The position numbers and the translations under genes were made by a program. A stretch of DNA of 27,719 nt from Treponema sp. (GTDB lineage: Bacteria > Spirochaetota > Spirochaetia > Treponematales > Breznakiellaceae), in contig JAISLX010000048.1 of NCBI GenBank assembly GCA_031277045.1, forward strand, positions 1 through 27,719, read 5' to 3'. The notes beneath the pieces are model-generated. The model saw only the letters and a program-made list of their open reading frames with translations, did not search any database and had not been told where the DNA came from. Of this stretch, positions 1 through 6,133 are shown piece by piece (positions within the stretch are counted from its first letter, which is position 1; every line of letters starts with the position of its first letter).

Positions 1-195
1 GATTGTGTATACAATCGATACACCACTGAAAATCAATGTGTGTACTGGTTAAATGCCGATGAATTATATACTCATATTATTCATCGGGATAGGCTGCGGT
101 TGGAATATATGGGAAAAAAGATGAAACTGATTGCGGATAGCAAATACCGGTGGGATCGTATTGTTTCAAAATATGAAGCATTGTTTAGTTTATGA
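1..195 (+). CDS. Probable glycosyltransferase, C-terminal end (partial)
   Basis: An open frame enters from the left edge and stops at TGA 193-195, giving 64 residues. The last part reads KYRWDRIVSKYEALF. This resembles the closing helix of GT-B (family 1/4) glycosyltransferases, where a Y-S/R-W-D/E-x-I/V stretch followed by a YExLF-like end is common. If so, the protein would transfer a sugar from an activated donor during surface polysaccharide or glycolipid assembly in the cytoplasm. That fits the Wzz-like gene that begins about 650 bases downstream. The stretch is AT-richer than the core of the window. The N-terminal domain and catalytic residues lie outside the window, so the family call rests on the tail motif alone. 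Confidence 0.5.
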   Translation, partial: DCVYNRYTTENQCVYWLNADELYTHIIHRDRLRLEYMGKKMKLIADSKYRWDRIVSKYEALFSL

Positions 196-312
196 TATGG
201 TATTATAAAGAAGCAAAACCCTCAAATGGTATTTCGCCTTTTTCAACGCTATCCAGTTGGATCTTTCGGCAAGAACTTTGTCCGCGTCTTTATGAAAGCT
301 TTTCGCAAAAAT

Positions 313-331
313 AACCGGGTTATCGAACAAG
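313..331 (+). repeat. Short dispersed repeat AACCGGGTTATYGAACAAG, copy 1
   Basis: These 19 bases match positions 13471-13489 at 18 of 19 places (C/T difference at one base). The copy overlaps a small palindrome, ATAACC-G-GGTTAT, at 311-323. Both copies lie in gene-free gaps. The function is unknown; it may be a relic of a larger mobile or hairpin element, because GAACAA also occurs in the other hairpin repeat of this window. Confidence 0.5.
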
Positions 332-465
332 TACAATGATTTTTACAAGATTTGCGGGTACGCCTGTCTGTACGCCGTGCTTAACAATGCGCCTATTATC
401 CGCCTTGCCTTTGCGTTTATAGTCAGCCGCTCCCGCGCGGCCTTATCAGGCGCCTTGCGGATGGC

Positions 466-494
466 TTGGATACGGAAACGACGTATACTATATT
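466..494 (+). promoter_or_regulatory. Candidate sigma70-type promoter
   Basis: TTGGAT (466-471) and TATATT (489-494) are separated by 17 bases. Transcription would start near 501, inside the hairpin repeat, and would run through the Rpn remnant toward the Wzz/Lol gene cluster. Both boxes match the consensus only in part, and the region is AT-rich enough for chance matches. Confidence 0.3.
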
Positions 495-495
495 A

Positions 496-535
496 GAGTT
501 GTTCAGAAACTGAGGTTTCTGAACAACAACCGCTT
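496..535 (+). repeat. Hairpin repeat family A, copy 1
   Basis: GTTGTTCAGAAAC (498-510) and its exact reverse complement (515-527) flank a TGAG loop, giving a perfect 13-bp stem. The flanks AGA (left) and AACCGCTTC (right) also recur, in inverted orientation, at 22409-22440, where the loop is shorter. Related copies lie at 3902-3936 and 7864-7913. There is no transposase, so this looks like a small non-autonomous hairpin repeat. Confidence 0.75.
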
Positions 536-592
536 CCACTCAAAAAGGGCAGCAAGAAGGGGAAGGGAGCGCCGGCACGGGCCTGTTCGGCT

Positions 593-787
593 GTGACACT
601 GCGGGCCAATTCAGAAGCGGTTCTTGAAGAATCGGGATTGACGGCGGAGTACGAGGCCAGGGGCGAAGCGGAGGGCGCGGAGAAAGCCCGGGTCGAAATA
701 GCCGGGAACCTTTTGAACATGGGCTGGGCTATTGAGCTGGCCGCCCGAATTTCCCGGCTGCCTGTTGAAAAAGTTCAGGGCTTTTAG
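593..787 (+). pseudogene. C-terminal remnant of an Rpn-type (PD-(D/E)XK) nuclease/transposase
   Basis: The open frame from GTG 593 encodes 64 residues. These comprise an ARGEAEGAEKAR-like charged segment followed by VEIAGNLLNMGW and RLPVEKVQGF. That layout matches the end of Rpn-family recombination-promoting nucleases, where an E/G/K-rich linker is followed by an 'IARNLL.MG...I...TGLS.EEV' tail. The N-terminal PD-(D/E)XK nuclease domain is missing. Immediately upstream another frame shows a QKGQQEGEG stretch (from about 541), which suggests a frameshifted older part of the same linker. I read this as a decayed copy, unlikely to make an active protein. The family call is by motif memory only. 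Confidence 0.5.
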
Positions 788-842
788 GCGGCCATACAGA
801 CCGGGGAATAAGCAGCCGGGGTTATTTTTTAAGGAATTTACA

Positions 843-1679
843 ATGCCGGAAAACGAAGTACAGAAGAACAGCGAAGCGCAGAAAAATGATGACGATGAGA
901 TCAGCCTTATTGATCTGCTTGTTGTTTTGATAAAATACCGCAGGCTGCTTATAATTTTTGCCGTAGTTGGTCTTGTTGTTTCCGCCGGTTATTATGGTAT
1001 TCAAATACTCAGCGGCAGGGGAGTTATTTCCGCTCGTGAATCATTGACAAGGGAATGTGAAGGCCGCATGACGGTGGTGATCAATCCCAGGGTTGGGAGG
1101 AGCGGCACGGACAAGTTTCCCGCGTGGTTTGATTCCAGGGAACTGCGTGAAACTTCGCTGATGGAAGCGGGTCTAAGCGGGCGAAACTACGATACTCTTG
1201 ATATCAAATATACCCAGAATGATGGGGTGGACATTATATTAAAACCTGGTCCGGGAGACAGGGAACGTGTAGAAAAGTTCTTTTCTACTTTGTTAAACAA
1301 AGCCGAAACTATGGCGGCAGTTTATTACGCCGGATATGCGGAAGACATCGTGTCATATTTTGAGTCGATGTGGGAGCCGGGAAAGGATTATTCCGCCCAG
1401 GATTATATCCGGTACTGCTGGGCCAAAGATCTGCTGTCCGGGGAAGATACGGTTCTTAAATGCCTGTACCCGCCGTTCATTTCCGGCGGGTTTCAGGTGT
1501 TTGGAATATTTGGTGCTTCGCGGACAGCAGGTCCGTGGGCCGCCGTCGTGATATTTTTTGCGTTTCTGTTTTTTGCGGTGTTCCTTGCTTTTGTATTGAA
1601 CGCTATTAAGAATATCAGCGGCGACAGCGAAGTGGCAGCGAAGATTCGCGGCGCCCTGGGGAAGGGAGACGGGGCCTGA
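843..1679 (+). CDS. Wzz-like polysaccharide chain-length determinant protein
   Basis: This 278-residue inner-membrane protein starts at ATG 843, which follows AAGGA at 830-834. A longer frame reaching back to 732 has no better start and lacks homology to the family. After an acidic N-terminus comes EISLIDLLVVLIKYRR, the classic entry into the first membrane helix of Wzz proteins (helix about 35-56). A periplasmic domain follows, then a second helix at about 231-255 and a short basic tail. Wzz proteins set the length of exported polysaccharide chains. This one is shorter than most (usually 300 or more residues) and lacks the usual proline-rich motif before the second helix. Its stop codon overlaps the LolD-like ATPase start (TGATG), so the two are translationally coupled. 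The polymer it serves is unknown; treponemes are not known for classical LPS. Confidence 0.7.
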   Translation: MPENEVQKNSEAQKNDDDEISLIDLLVVLIKYRRLLIIFAVVGLVVSAGYYGIQILSGRGVISARESLTRECEGRMTVVINPRVGRSGTDKFPAWFDSRELRETSLMEAGLSGRNYDTLDIKYTQNDGVDIILKPGPGDRERVEKFFSTLLNKAETMAAVYYAGYAEDIVSYFESMWEPGKDYSAQDYIRYCWAKDLLSGEDTVLKCLYPPFISGGFQVFGIFGASRTAGPWAAVVIFFAFLFFAVFLAFVLNAIKNISGDSEVAAKIRGALGKGDGA

Positions 1680-2365
1680 TGCTGGTATCCCTGAGAAATC
1701 TGAAAAAAACATATCCTATGGGGCGAATCACGGTGGAGGCTCTGAAAGGGGTCAGCCTTGATATTGGCGCGGGGGATTTTGTGTCCGTGGCGGGGCCATC
1801 GGGTTCGGGGAAAACTACGATGATGAATATTATCGGGCTTATTGATACGCCGAGCGGCGGGCATCTGTTTGTGGAAGACCGTGAAGCGGGGACGCTGAAC
1901 CGGGGGGAACTTGCGCGTATGCGCAGGGATTATATCGGTTTTGTGTTTCAATCTTTCAATTTGCTTCCTGTCCTTTCGGTTTATGAAAATATCGAGCTTC
2001 CGCTGACTATCGGCAAAAAAAAGGGCAGCCGGAAAGAAAACCGGGAACGGGTAGAATATTTGCTGGAAGAAGTGGGGCTTGTGGACCGCCGCGCTCACAA
2101 GCCGGCGGAACTCTCCGGGGGCCAGCAGCAGCGGGTGGCTATTGCGCGCGCCCTGGTTACCAAGCCGCGGATTGTTATTGCCGATGAACCTACGGCTAAC
2201 CTGGATTCCGCCAATGGGGAACGAATCCTGGATCTTATGAGAAGGATTAACCGGGAAGAGGGGACCACATTTATATTTTCCACGCATGACCCCGACATCT
2301 GGAAACTGGCGAATCATGTAATTTTTTTGCGGGACGGTTTGATCGAAACAGAAGAACGCCGCTAA
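1679..2365 (+). CDS. lolD: LolD/MacB-type ABC transporter ATPase
   Basis: This 228-residue cytoplasmic ATPase drives FtsX-type permeases. It shows Walker A GPSGSGKT (39-46), Q-loop Q91 in FVFQSFNLLP, signature LSGGQ (145-149), a Walker B ending IADEP (catalytic E170), a D-loop in NLDSANG, and the H-loop histidine at 203. Length and the sequence around the Q-loop fit the LolD/MacB/FtsE group, whose members extract lipoproteins or drive mechanotransmission rather than importing solutes. The start ATG overlaps the stop of the Wzz-like gene. A strong Shine-Dalgarno for the first permease sits directly at its 3' end. The ATPase call is secure. The LolD label within the MacB/LolD group is inferred from the two FtsX-type permeases and the LolA-like protein in the same operon. 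Confidence 0.9.
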   Translation: MLVSLRNLKKTYPMGRITVEALKGVSLDIGAGDFVSVAGPSGSGKTTMMNIIGLIDTPSGGHLFVEDREAGTLNRGELARMRRDYIGFVFQSFNLLPVLSVYENIELPLTIGKKKGSRKENRERVEYLLEEVGLVDRRAHKPAELSGGQQQRVAIARALVTKPRIVIADEPTANLDSANGERILDLMRRINREEGTTFIFSTHDPDIWKLANHVIFLRDGLIETEERR

Positions 2366-2379
2366 GGAGGATTACTATT
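2364..2379 (+). promoter_or_regulatory. Strong ribosome binding site ahead of an ATT start codon
   Basis: AAGGAGG (2364-2370) is an almost perfect Shine-Dalgarno and overlaps the lolD stop codon. The only codon in the permease frame at ideal spacing is ATT (2377-2379), followed by a run of T. AUU starts are known for infC and pcnB in Escherichia coli, where IF3 discriminates against them. Confidence 0.6.
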
Positions 2380-3870
2380 TTTTTTCTTGTTGTAAGAAAC
2401 ATACTGCGAAGCAAAAAAAATTCCCTCCTTGTTATACTTCTGATTTTTTCCATTACATTTTTATTTTTTACCGGCAACTCGGTAATCGGCGGATCCGACC
2501 GCGCTTTGCGGGATGCCTATATCGAAAGTCTTACCGGCGATGTGGTTCTGCAAAAAACTTCTCCGGTAACGATGAGTCTTTTTGGCGCCAATACCCCGGT
2601 TATTGATGAATTTTTTACGATCCCCGAACTGCCCGCCTTTGACCTTGTAAGGGATATTGCCCTGAATGAACCGGGCGCCGGCGGGGTAACAAGCCAGGTT
2701 TCCACCAAAGCTTTTCTTGATGTGTTTGGCAGCCGTTCGGCTGTCCTTGTCTGCGGCGTGGATACGGCCAGTTACTTTGACATATTTCCCGGCATTGTGC
2801 TTGAGGAGGGCCGTTTTCCGGCGCCCGGCGAATACGGGGCCATGATTCCGGCGGAACGGGCATCGGAAATCATGGAAAAAACGGGGACGTATCCTGAACC
2901 GGGAACTCCCCTGCTTCTGACCGCTGCCGGAGCGGCGGGTTTCAAAATTCGGGAAGCGCCGCTGGTTGGAATTTACCGTTACAAAAATACCGGCCCCTTG
3001 ATGAATGAGATTATCATTACCGATCCGCAGACAGCGCGGATCCTCGCCAGTATCCAGGTTGCTACTTCCGGGTTCGAAAGCGGCGGGGAGAATTCCGGCT
3101 CGCTGGAAAACCCCATAGACGATCTGTTTTGGGAAAGCTCAGGCGAATCTGATAGTTCCGCTGTGTACGTTCCGGTTATGGACACAGGGGATATTGCGGA
3201 TCGTGTGGCGGATTATGGGGAGGCCCTGGACATTTCTTCCATCGCGGCCTATTTTGACGACACGTCCGAAAATACGCAGCTTTACGGGGGGGACTGGAAT
3301 TTTATCATTATTCGCCTTGAACAGGGGGTTTCCGCCGGGAAATTTATTGCCTCGCTGAACAAAAAAATAAATTCGATGGGGGTAACCGCGGTAAACTGGC
3401 GTATCGCGGCGGGAAATTCCGCCATTTTACTGTTTCTGCTCCAGTCGTTTTTTAACGGCGGTATTGTTCTTATGTGCATTGCGGGGATCCTCGCGGAGGT
3501 GAATATTCTTTTAATTTCTGTTTTTAAACGGACGCCGGAAATTGGAACGCTGCGGGCTATTGGCGCGGGGGACGGGTATATCAGGATTCTTGTTCTGGGG
3601 GAAAATATTGCCCTTTCCTGCATCGCGGGAACGCTGGGCGTTCTTGCCGGGTTCTGGTGTATCCATGCGGTAAACAGTGCGGGTATTGTTATTTCCAACA
3701 GTTTGATTGCATCGCTTCTGGGAGGGCCGGTGTTAAACCTGCGTTTTCTCCCGGCAGTGGCCGCCGCGTCTTTCGGGGTGTCCCTGTTTTTGGGTATCGC
3801 GGCTTCTGTTTTTCCGGTAGAAACCGCGGTCCGCATTGATCCGGTTGTGGCAGTACGGCAGGAGGCCTAA
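2377..3870 (+). CDS. FtsX/LolC-E-type ABC transporter permease with apparent AUU start
   Basis: The frame reads about 497 residues from 2377 if it begins at ATT. It shows the layout of FtsX-type permeases: a short cytoplasmic stretch with VVRNILRSKKNS, one membrane helix (about 16-38), a large periplasmic domain, then three C-terminal helices. The coupling motif is TPEIGTLRAIGAG. No ATG, GTG or TTG occurs in frame before a TTG at 2506, and that start would delete the essential first helix. A strong Shine-Dalgarno AAGGAGG (2364-2370) stands six bases before ATT 2377, so AUU is the best start. A mutated or misread ATG is the alternative. It follows lolD directly and would pair with it and the second permease as a Lol-like complex moving lipoproteins or another lipid cargo. 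Confidence 0.85.
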   Translation: MFFLVVRNILRSKKNSLLVILLIFSITFLFFTGNSVIGGSDRALRDAYIESLTGDVVLQKTSPVTMSLFGANTPVIDEFFTIPELPAFDLVRDIALNEPGAGGVTSQVSTKAFLDVFGSRSAVLVCGVDTASYFDIFPGIVLEEGRFPAPGEYGAMIPAERASEIMEKTGTYPEPGTPLLLTAAGAAGFKIREAPLVGIYRYKNTGPLMNEIIITDPQTARILASIQVATSGFESGGENSGSLENPIDDLFWESSGESDSSAVYVPVMDTGDIADRVADYGEALDISSIAAYFDDTSENTQLYGGDWNFIIIRLEQGVSAGKFIASLNKKINSMGVTAVNWRIAAGNSAILLFLLQSFFNGGIVLMCIAGILAEVNILLISVFKRTPEIGTLRAIGAGDGYIRILVLGENIALSCIAGTLGVLAGFWCIHAVNSAGIVISNSLIASLLGGPVLNLRFLPAVAAASFGVSLFLGIAASVFPVETAVRIDPVVAVRQEA

Positions 3871-3901
3871 GTTGGTTCTGGGCGCAGTAAAAAATAAAGC
3901 A

Positions 3902-3936
3902 GTCCGGAGACTTCAGTTTTTCGGACAACAACCGCT
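3902..3936 (+). repeat. Hairpin repeat family A, diverged copy 2
   Basis: GTCCG (3902-3906) pairs with CGGAC (3922-3926), and the right flank continues ACAACCGCTTATAAATCA. This flank matches the right side of copy 1 (ACAACCGCTT) and the AATAAATCA after copy 3. The element lies between the two permease genes and ends about ten bases before the second permease start, so it forms a hairpin in the operon messenger RNA. Confidence 0.55.
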
Positions 3937-3956
3937 TATAAATCAGGCGGCGTAGC

Positions 3957-5303
3957 ATGAAGTTTATTACGCTTGTGGTTCTTTCCGTCAAGTACCTGTT
4001 CCGTTACCGCCGCCGGTATTTCTTTCTGTTCCTTGCCCTATGCCTGGGGTTTAGTATTGTTATGCTGTTAACCGCTGTAAAAGACAGCATGGATGACAAT
4101 GTATACCGGTCCGCCCAGGATCACTACGCCGGCGATATTGTGGCTGTCGGACATGATAGTTCGATGGGGAATATTAACTATCTGAATGCCGGCGCAAAAG
4201 CCGAACTGTACCGGGCTTTAGAAGCCGCCCGCATTGGGGAAACCCATGTGGTTGAGCGGACTATTTTTGGCAACGAAGGCGTACTGTACTACAACGGCAG
4301 CGCGGTAAAACTTAAATACGTTGTGGGCGTGGACTGGGATAACGAAGTTTCCTATTTTGACAGCCTTGATTACGGAGATCATCCGGCTACATTCGAATCT
4401 TCCGAATCGTCCCAAGGGGATACGGCCCGGCGGTCCCCCGGCGTGGACACCATTTATCTTTCCGCGCCGGTGGCTGCCCAGTTGAATATTCTGGTGGGGG
4501 ACAGCCTGGTTCTGGAAGTGAATACCCACTGGGGGCAAAAGAACACAGGGGTCTTTATTGTGGGCGGCATTGTGGAAGATTTCACGATTTTTGGCTATTA
4601 CAAGGCCTTTGTAAACCGCGTTACCCTTAACCGCCTGCTTCTTGTTAACGATGAAGATTGCTCGATTATCGGCCTGTTTATCAGGGACCGCCGGGATATT
4701 GAAAAAAAACGGGCCCTGCTGCAAGTGGAAACGGAACGGCGTATACAAACCGGGCCCATTGTCCATGACCGGGAAGAACTGGATCTGGCGCGGGCGGTTT
4801 CTTTTGAGGGAATAAAAGTATTCCTGTTGACCATTCCGGTCTACCTGTCGGAAGTTGCGGACCTTTTGGACGCGATGAGTATCATTACTTATTTTTTATA
4901 TGGCATGATGCTTGTTATTATGACGGTGAGCGCCCTGGTAACATACCGCCTTATCCTGCGTGAACGGCGCCGGGAACTGGGAACCATGCGGGCCATTGGT
5001 TTTTACGGCGCCGATATTCGTTTTATTCTTGCGCTGGAAACTTCTGGCCTGGCCCTGGTATCCCTGGCTGCGGGGCTGCTTTTAACGCTGGTTTTGCAGT
5101 GGGCTGTTACTTTTATTCCTTTTTCGTGGCTTCCAAGTTTTGAAATTTTTTTGGAAGATGGCAAGCTGAGGACCCTGTACCTGCCCGGCACGGTGCTGGT
5201 AAATGTTGCGGCGGTTTTTGCAAGTCTTTTTCTGGCGGCCGCAGCGCCGGTGTTCAGGTCGTCCCGGGAACCGCTGCCGGCTATGCTAAGCGGGGGCCGA
5301 TAA
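3957..5303 (+). CDS. FtsX/LolC-E-type ABC transporter permease, second subunit
   Basis: This 448-residue inner-membrane protein has the same plan as the preceding permease. A basic N-terminus (RYRRRYF) leads into a first helix at about 18-40. A large periplasmic domain follows, then three C-terminal helices around YFLYGMMLVIMTV, ALVSLAAGLLLTLV and VNVAAVFASLFLAAAA. The coupling motif RRRELGTMRAIGF before the third-from-last helix pair is characteristic of FtsX permeases. With lolD and the first permease it should form an asymmetric LolCDE-like transporter, with the two different permeases sharing one ATPase dimer. Its start ATG has only a weak Shine-Dalgarno (GGCGG) and lies just after the hairpin repeat. 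Its stop overlaps the next gene by one base (TAATG). Cargo is not shown by sequence; lipoprotein or lipid release toward the outer membrane is the likely role. Confidence 0.88.
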   Translation: MKFITLVVLSVKYLFRYRRRYFFLFLALCLGFSIVMLLTAVKDSMDDNVYRSAQDHYAGDIVAVGHDSSMGNINYLNAGAKAELYRALEAARIGETHVVERTIFGNEGVLYYNGSAVKLKYVVGVDWDNEVSYFDSLDYGDHPATFESSESSQGDTARRSPGVDTIYLSAPVAAQLNILVGDSLVLEVNTHWGQKNTGVFIVGGIVEDFTIFGYYKAFVNRVTLNRLLLVNDEDCSIIGLFIRDRRDIEKKRALLQVETERRIQTGPIVHDREELDLARAVSFEGIKVFLLTIPVYLSEVADLLDAMSIITYFLYGMMLVIMTVSALVTYRLILRERRRELGTMRAIGFYGADIRFILALETSGLALVSLAAGLLLTLVLQWAVTFIPFSWLPSFEIFLEDGKLRTLYLPGTVLVNVAAVFASLFLAAAAPVFRSSREPLPAMLSGGR

Positions 5304-6133
5304 TGGTGCGCGTAGAAAAACCGGCGGCGCTGATCCGTATGACGCTGGTTCATGCTGTCCGGTTTTGTGCCGGGCGGGTTATCTTGCCGGCGGCGTTGTT
5401 TTTGCTGGGTGGTCTGGCCCTGCATGGACAGACGGACCTGGAAATTCTGCGCCGGGCGGACAGCCTGGCCAGTTATTACGGCGCGGATTTTTCCGCCGAG
5501 TATACGATTGTCCAGGACAAGCCGGGCCAGAGCCGTTCTACCACAGTGGCGGGGGTTTTCCGCCGGGATGACATTGAAGCCTATGTGATCGTGATCATGC
5601 AGCCGGCGATAAGCCGGGGCCAGGGCTATCTTAAACAGGGGGAAACCCTGTGGATTTATGACCCGGAAAGCCGCCGCTTTAACACTACGTCCAGCGTGGA
5701 CCGTTTTCAAAACACCAATGCCCGGAATTCCGATTTTACCCGTTCTACCCTGGCCCAGGATTACCGGATTATCGCCGGAGAAGACGCGGTTCTGGGCCGT
5801 TTTACGTGCCGGGTTCTTACGCTGGAAGCGGTAACTACCGAGGTAACATATCCCCGGATGAAAATCTGGATCAGCGGGGACGGCCTGGTGCGGAAAACCG
5901 AGGATTACAGCCTTTCCGGTCAACTGCTGCGGACCAGCGCCTTTCCCGATTATTACCAGATTGGGACCCGCTTTGTGCCCAAGCGGGTCCTGTTTGAGGA
6001 AGCCCTGCGGGGGGCAGTCATTGACGGGAAATTTGTTCATGAACGTACCCAGATCACCGTCAACAGGCCTTCCTTTGCCCGCGTCCCCGACTCCACGTAT
6101 TCAAAAACCTTTTTGGAATCTGTAAACAAGTGA
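5303..6133 (+). CDS. Outer-membrane lipoprotein-sorting (LolA-like) protein
   Basis: This 276-residue protein has an N-terminal hydrophobic segment (about 26-41, ILPAALFLLGGLALHG) before QTDLEIL, which reads as a signal peptide. Its body matches the LolA-like family annotated as outer membrane lipoprotein-sorting protein (Pfam 17131 type). It includes the family's YLKQGETLWIYDPES segment and a late SFPDYY/AFPDYYQIGTRFVPK-like strand region. Members are periplasmic half-barrels that bind lipids or lipoproteins released by an ABC complex. Placement directly after two FtsX-type permeases supports that role. The start ATG overlaps the stop of the second permease, and its end overlaps the barrel gene in a GTGA. 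This makes it the periplasmic link of the operon. Confidence 0.8.
   Translation: MVRVEKPAALIRMTLVHAVRFCAGRVILPAALFLLGGLALHGQTDLEILRRADSLASYYGADFSAEYTIVQDKPGQSRSTTVAGVFRRDDIEAYVIVIMQPAISRGQGYLKQGETLWIYDPESRRFNTTSSVDRFQNTNARNSDFTRSTLAQDYRIIAGEDAVLGRFTCRVLTLEAVTTEVTYPRMKIWISGDGLVRKTEDYSLSGQLLRTSAFPDYYQIGTRFVPKRVLFEEALRGAVIDGKFVHERTQITVNRPSFARVPDSTYSKTFLESVNK

Larger units (their letters stand above)
196..592. other. Gene-poor gap with repeats and decayed DNA
   Basis: I see no convincing gene in these roughly 400 bases. The gap holds a 19-base dispersed repeat (313-331), a possible promoter (466-494) and a perfect 13-bp hairpin repeat (498-527). A minus-strand open frame of about 48 codons (roughly 340 down to 190) has no recognisable family. 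The base composition changes from AT-rich on the left to GC-rich on the right, as expected where decayed accessory DNA meets the chromosome core. Confidence 0.5.

Noticed and set aside
190..340. Minus-strand frame of about 48 codons in the left gap
   Set aside because: No recognised family, weak start and partly overlapping the repeat and the glycosyltransferase end; not strong enough to call a gene.
2506..3870. TTG start at 2506 for the first permease
   Set aside because: It would remove the first membrane helix and has no ribosome binding site, whereas AAGGAGG stands ahead of the ATT at 2377.
5003..6040. Long minus-strand open frame opposite the second permease and the LolA-like gene
   Set aside because: It lies fully under two confident genes in a GC-rich region where antisense frames are common, and it shows no family features.
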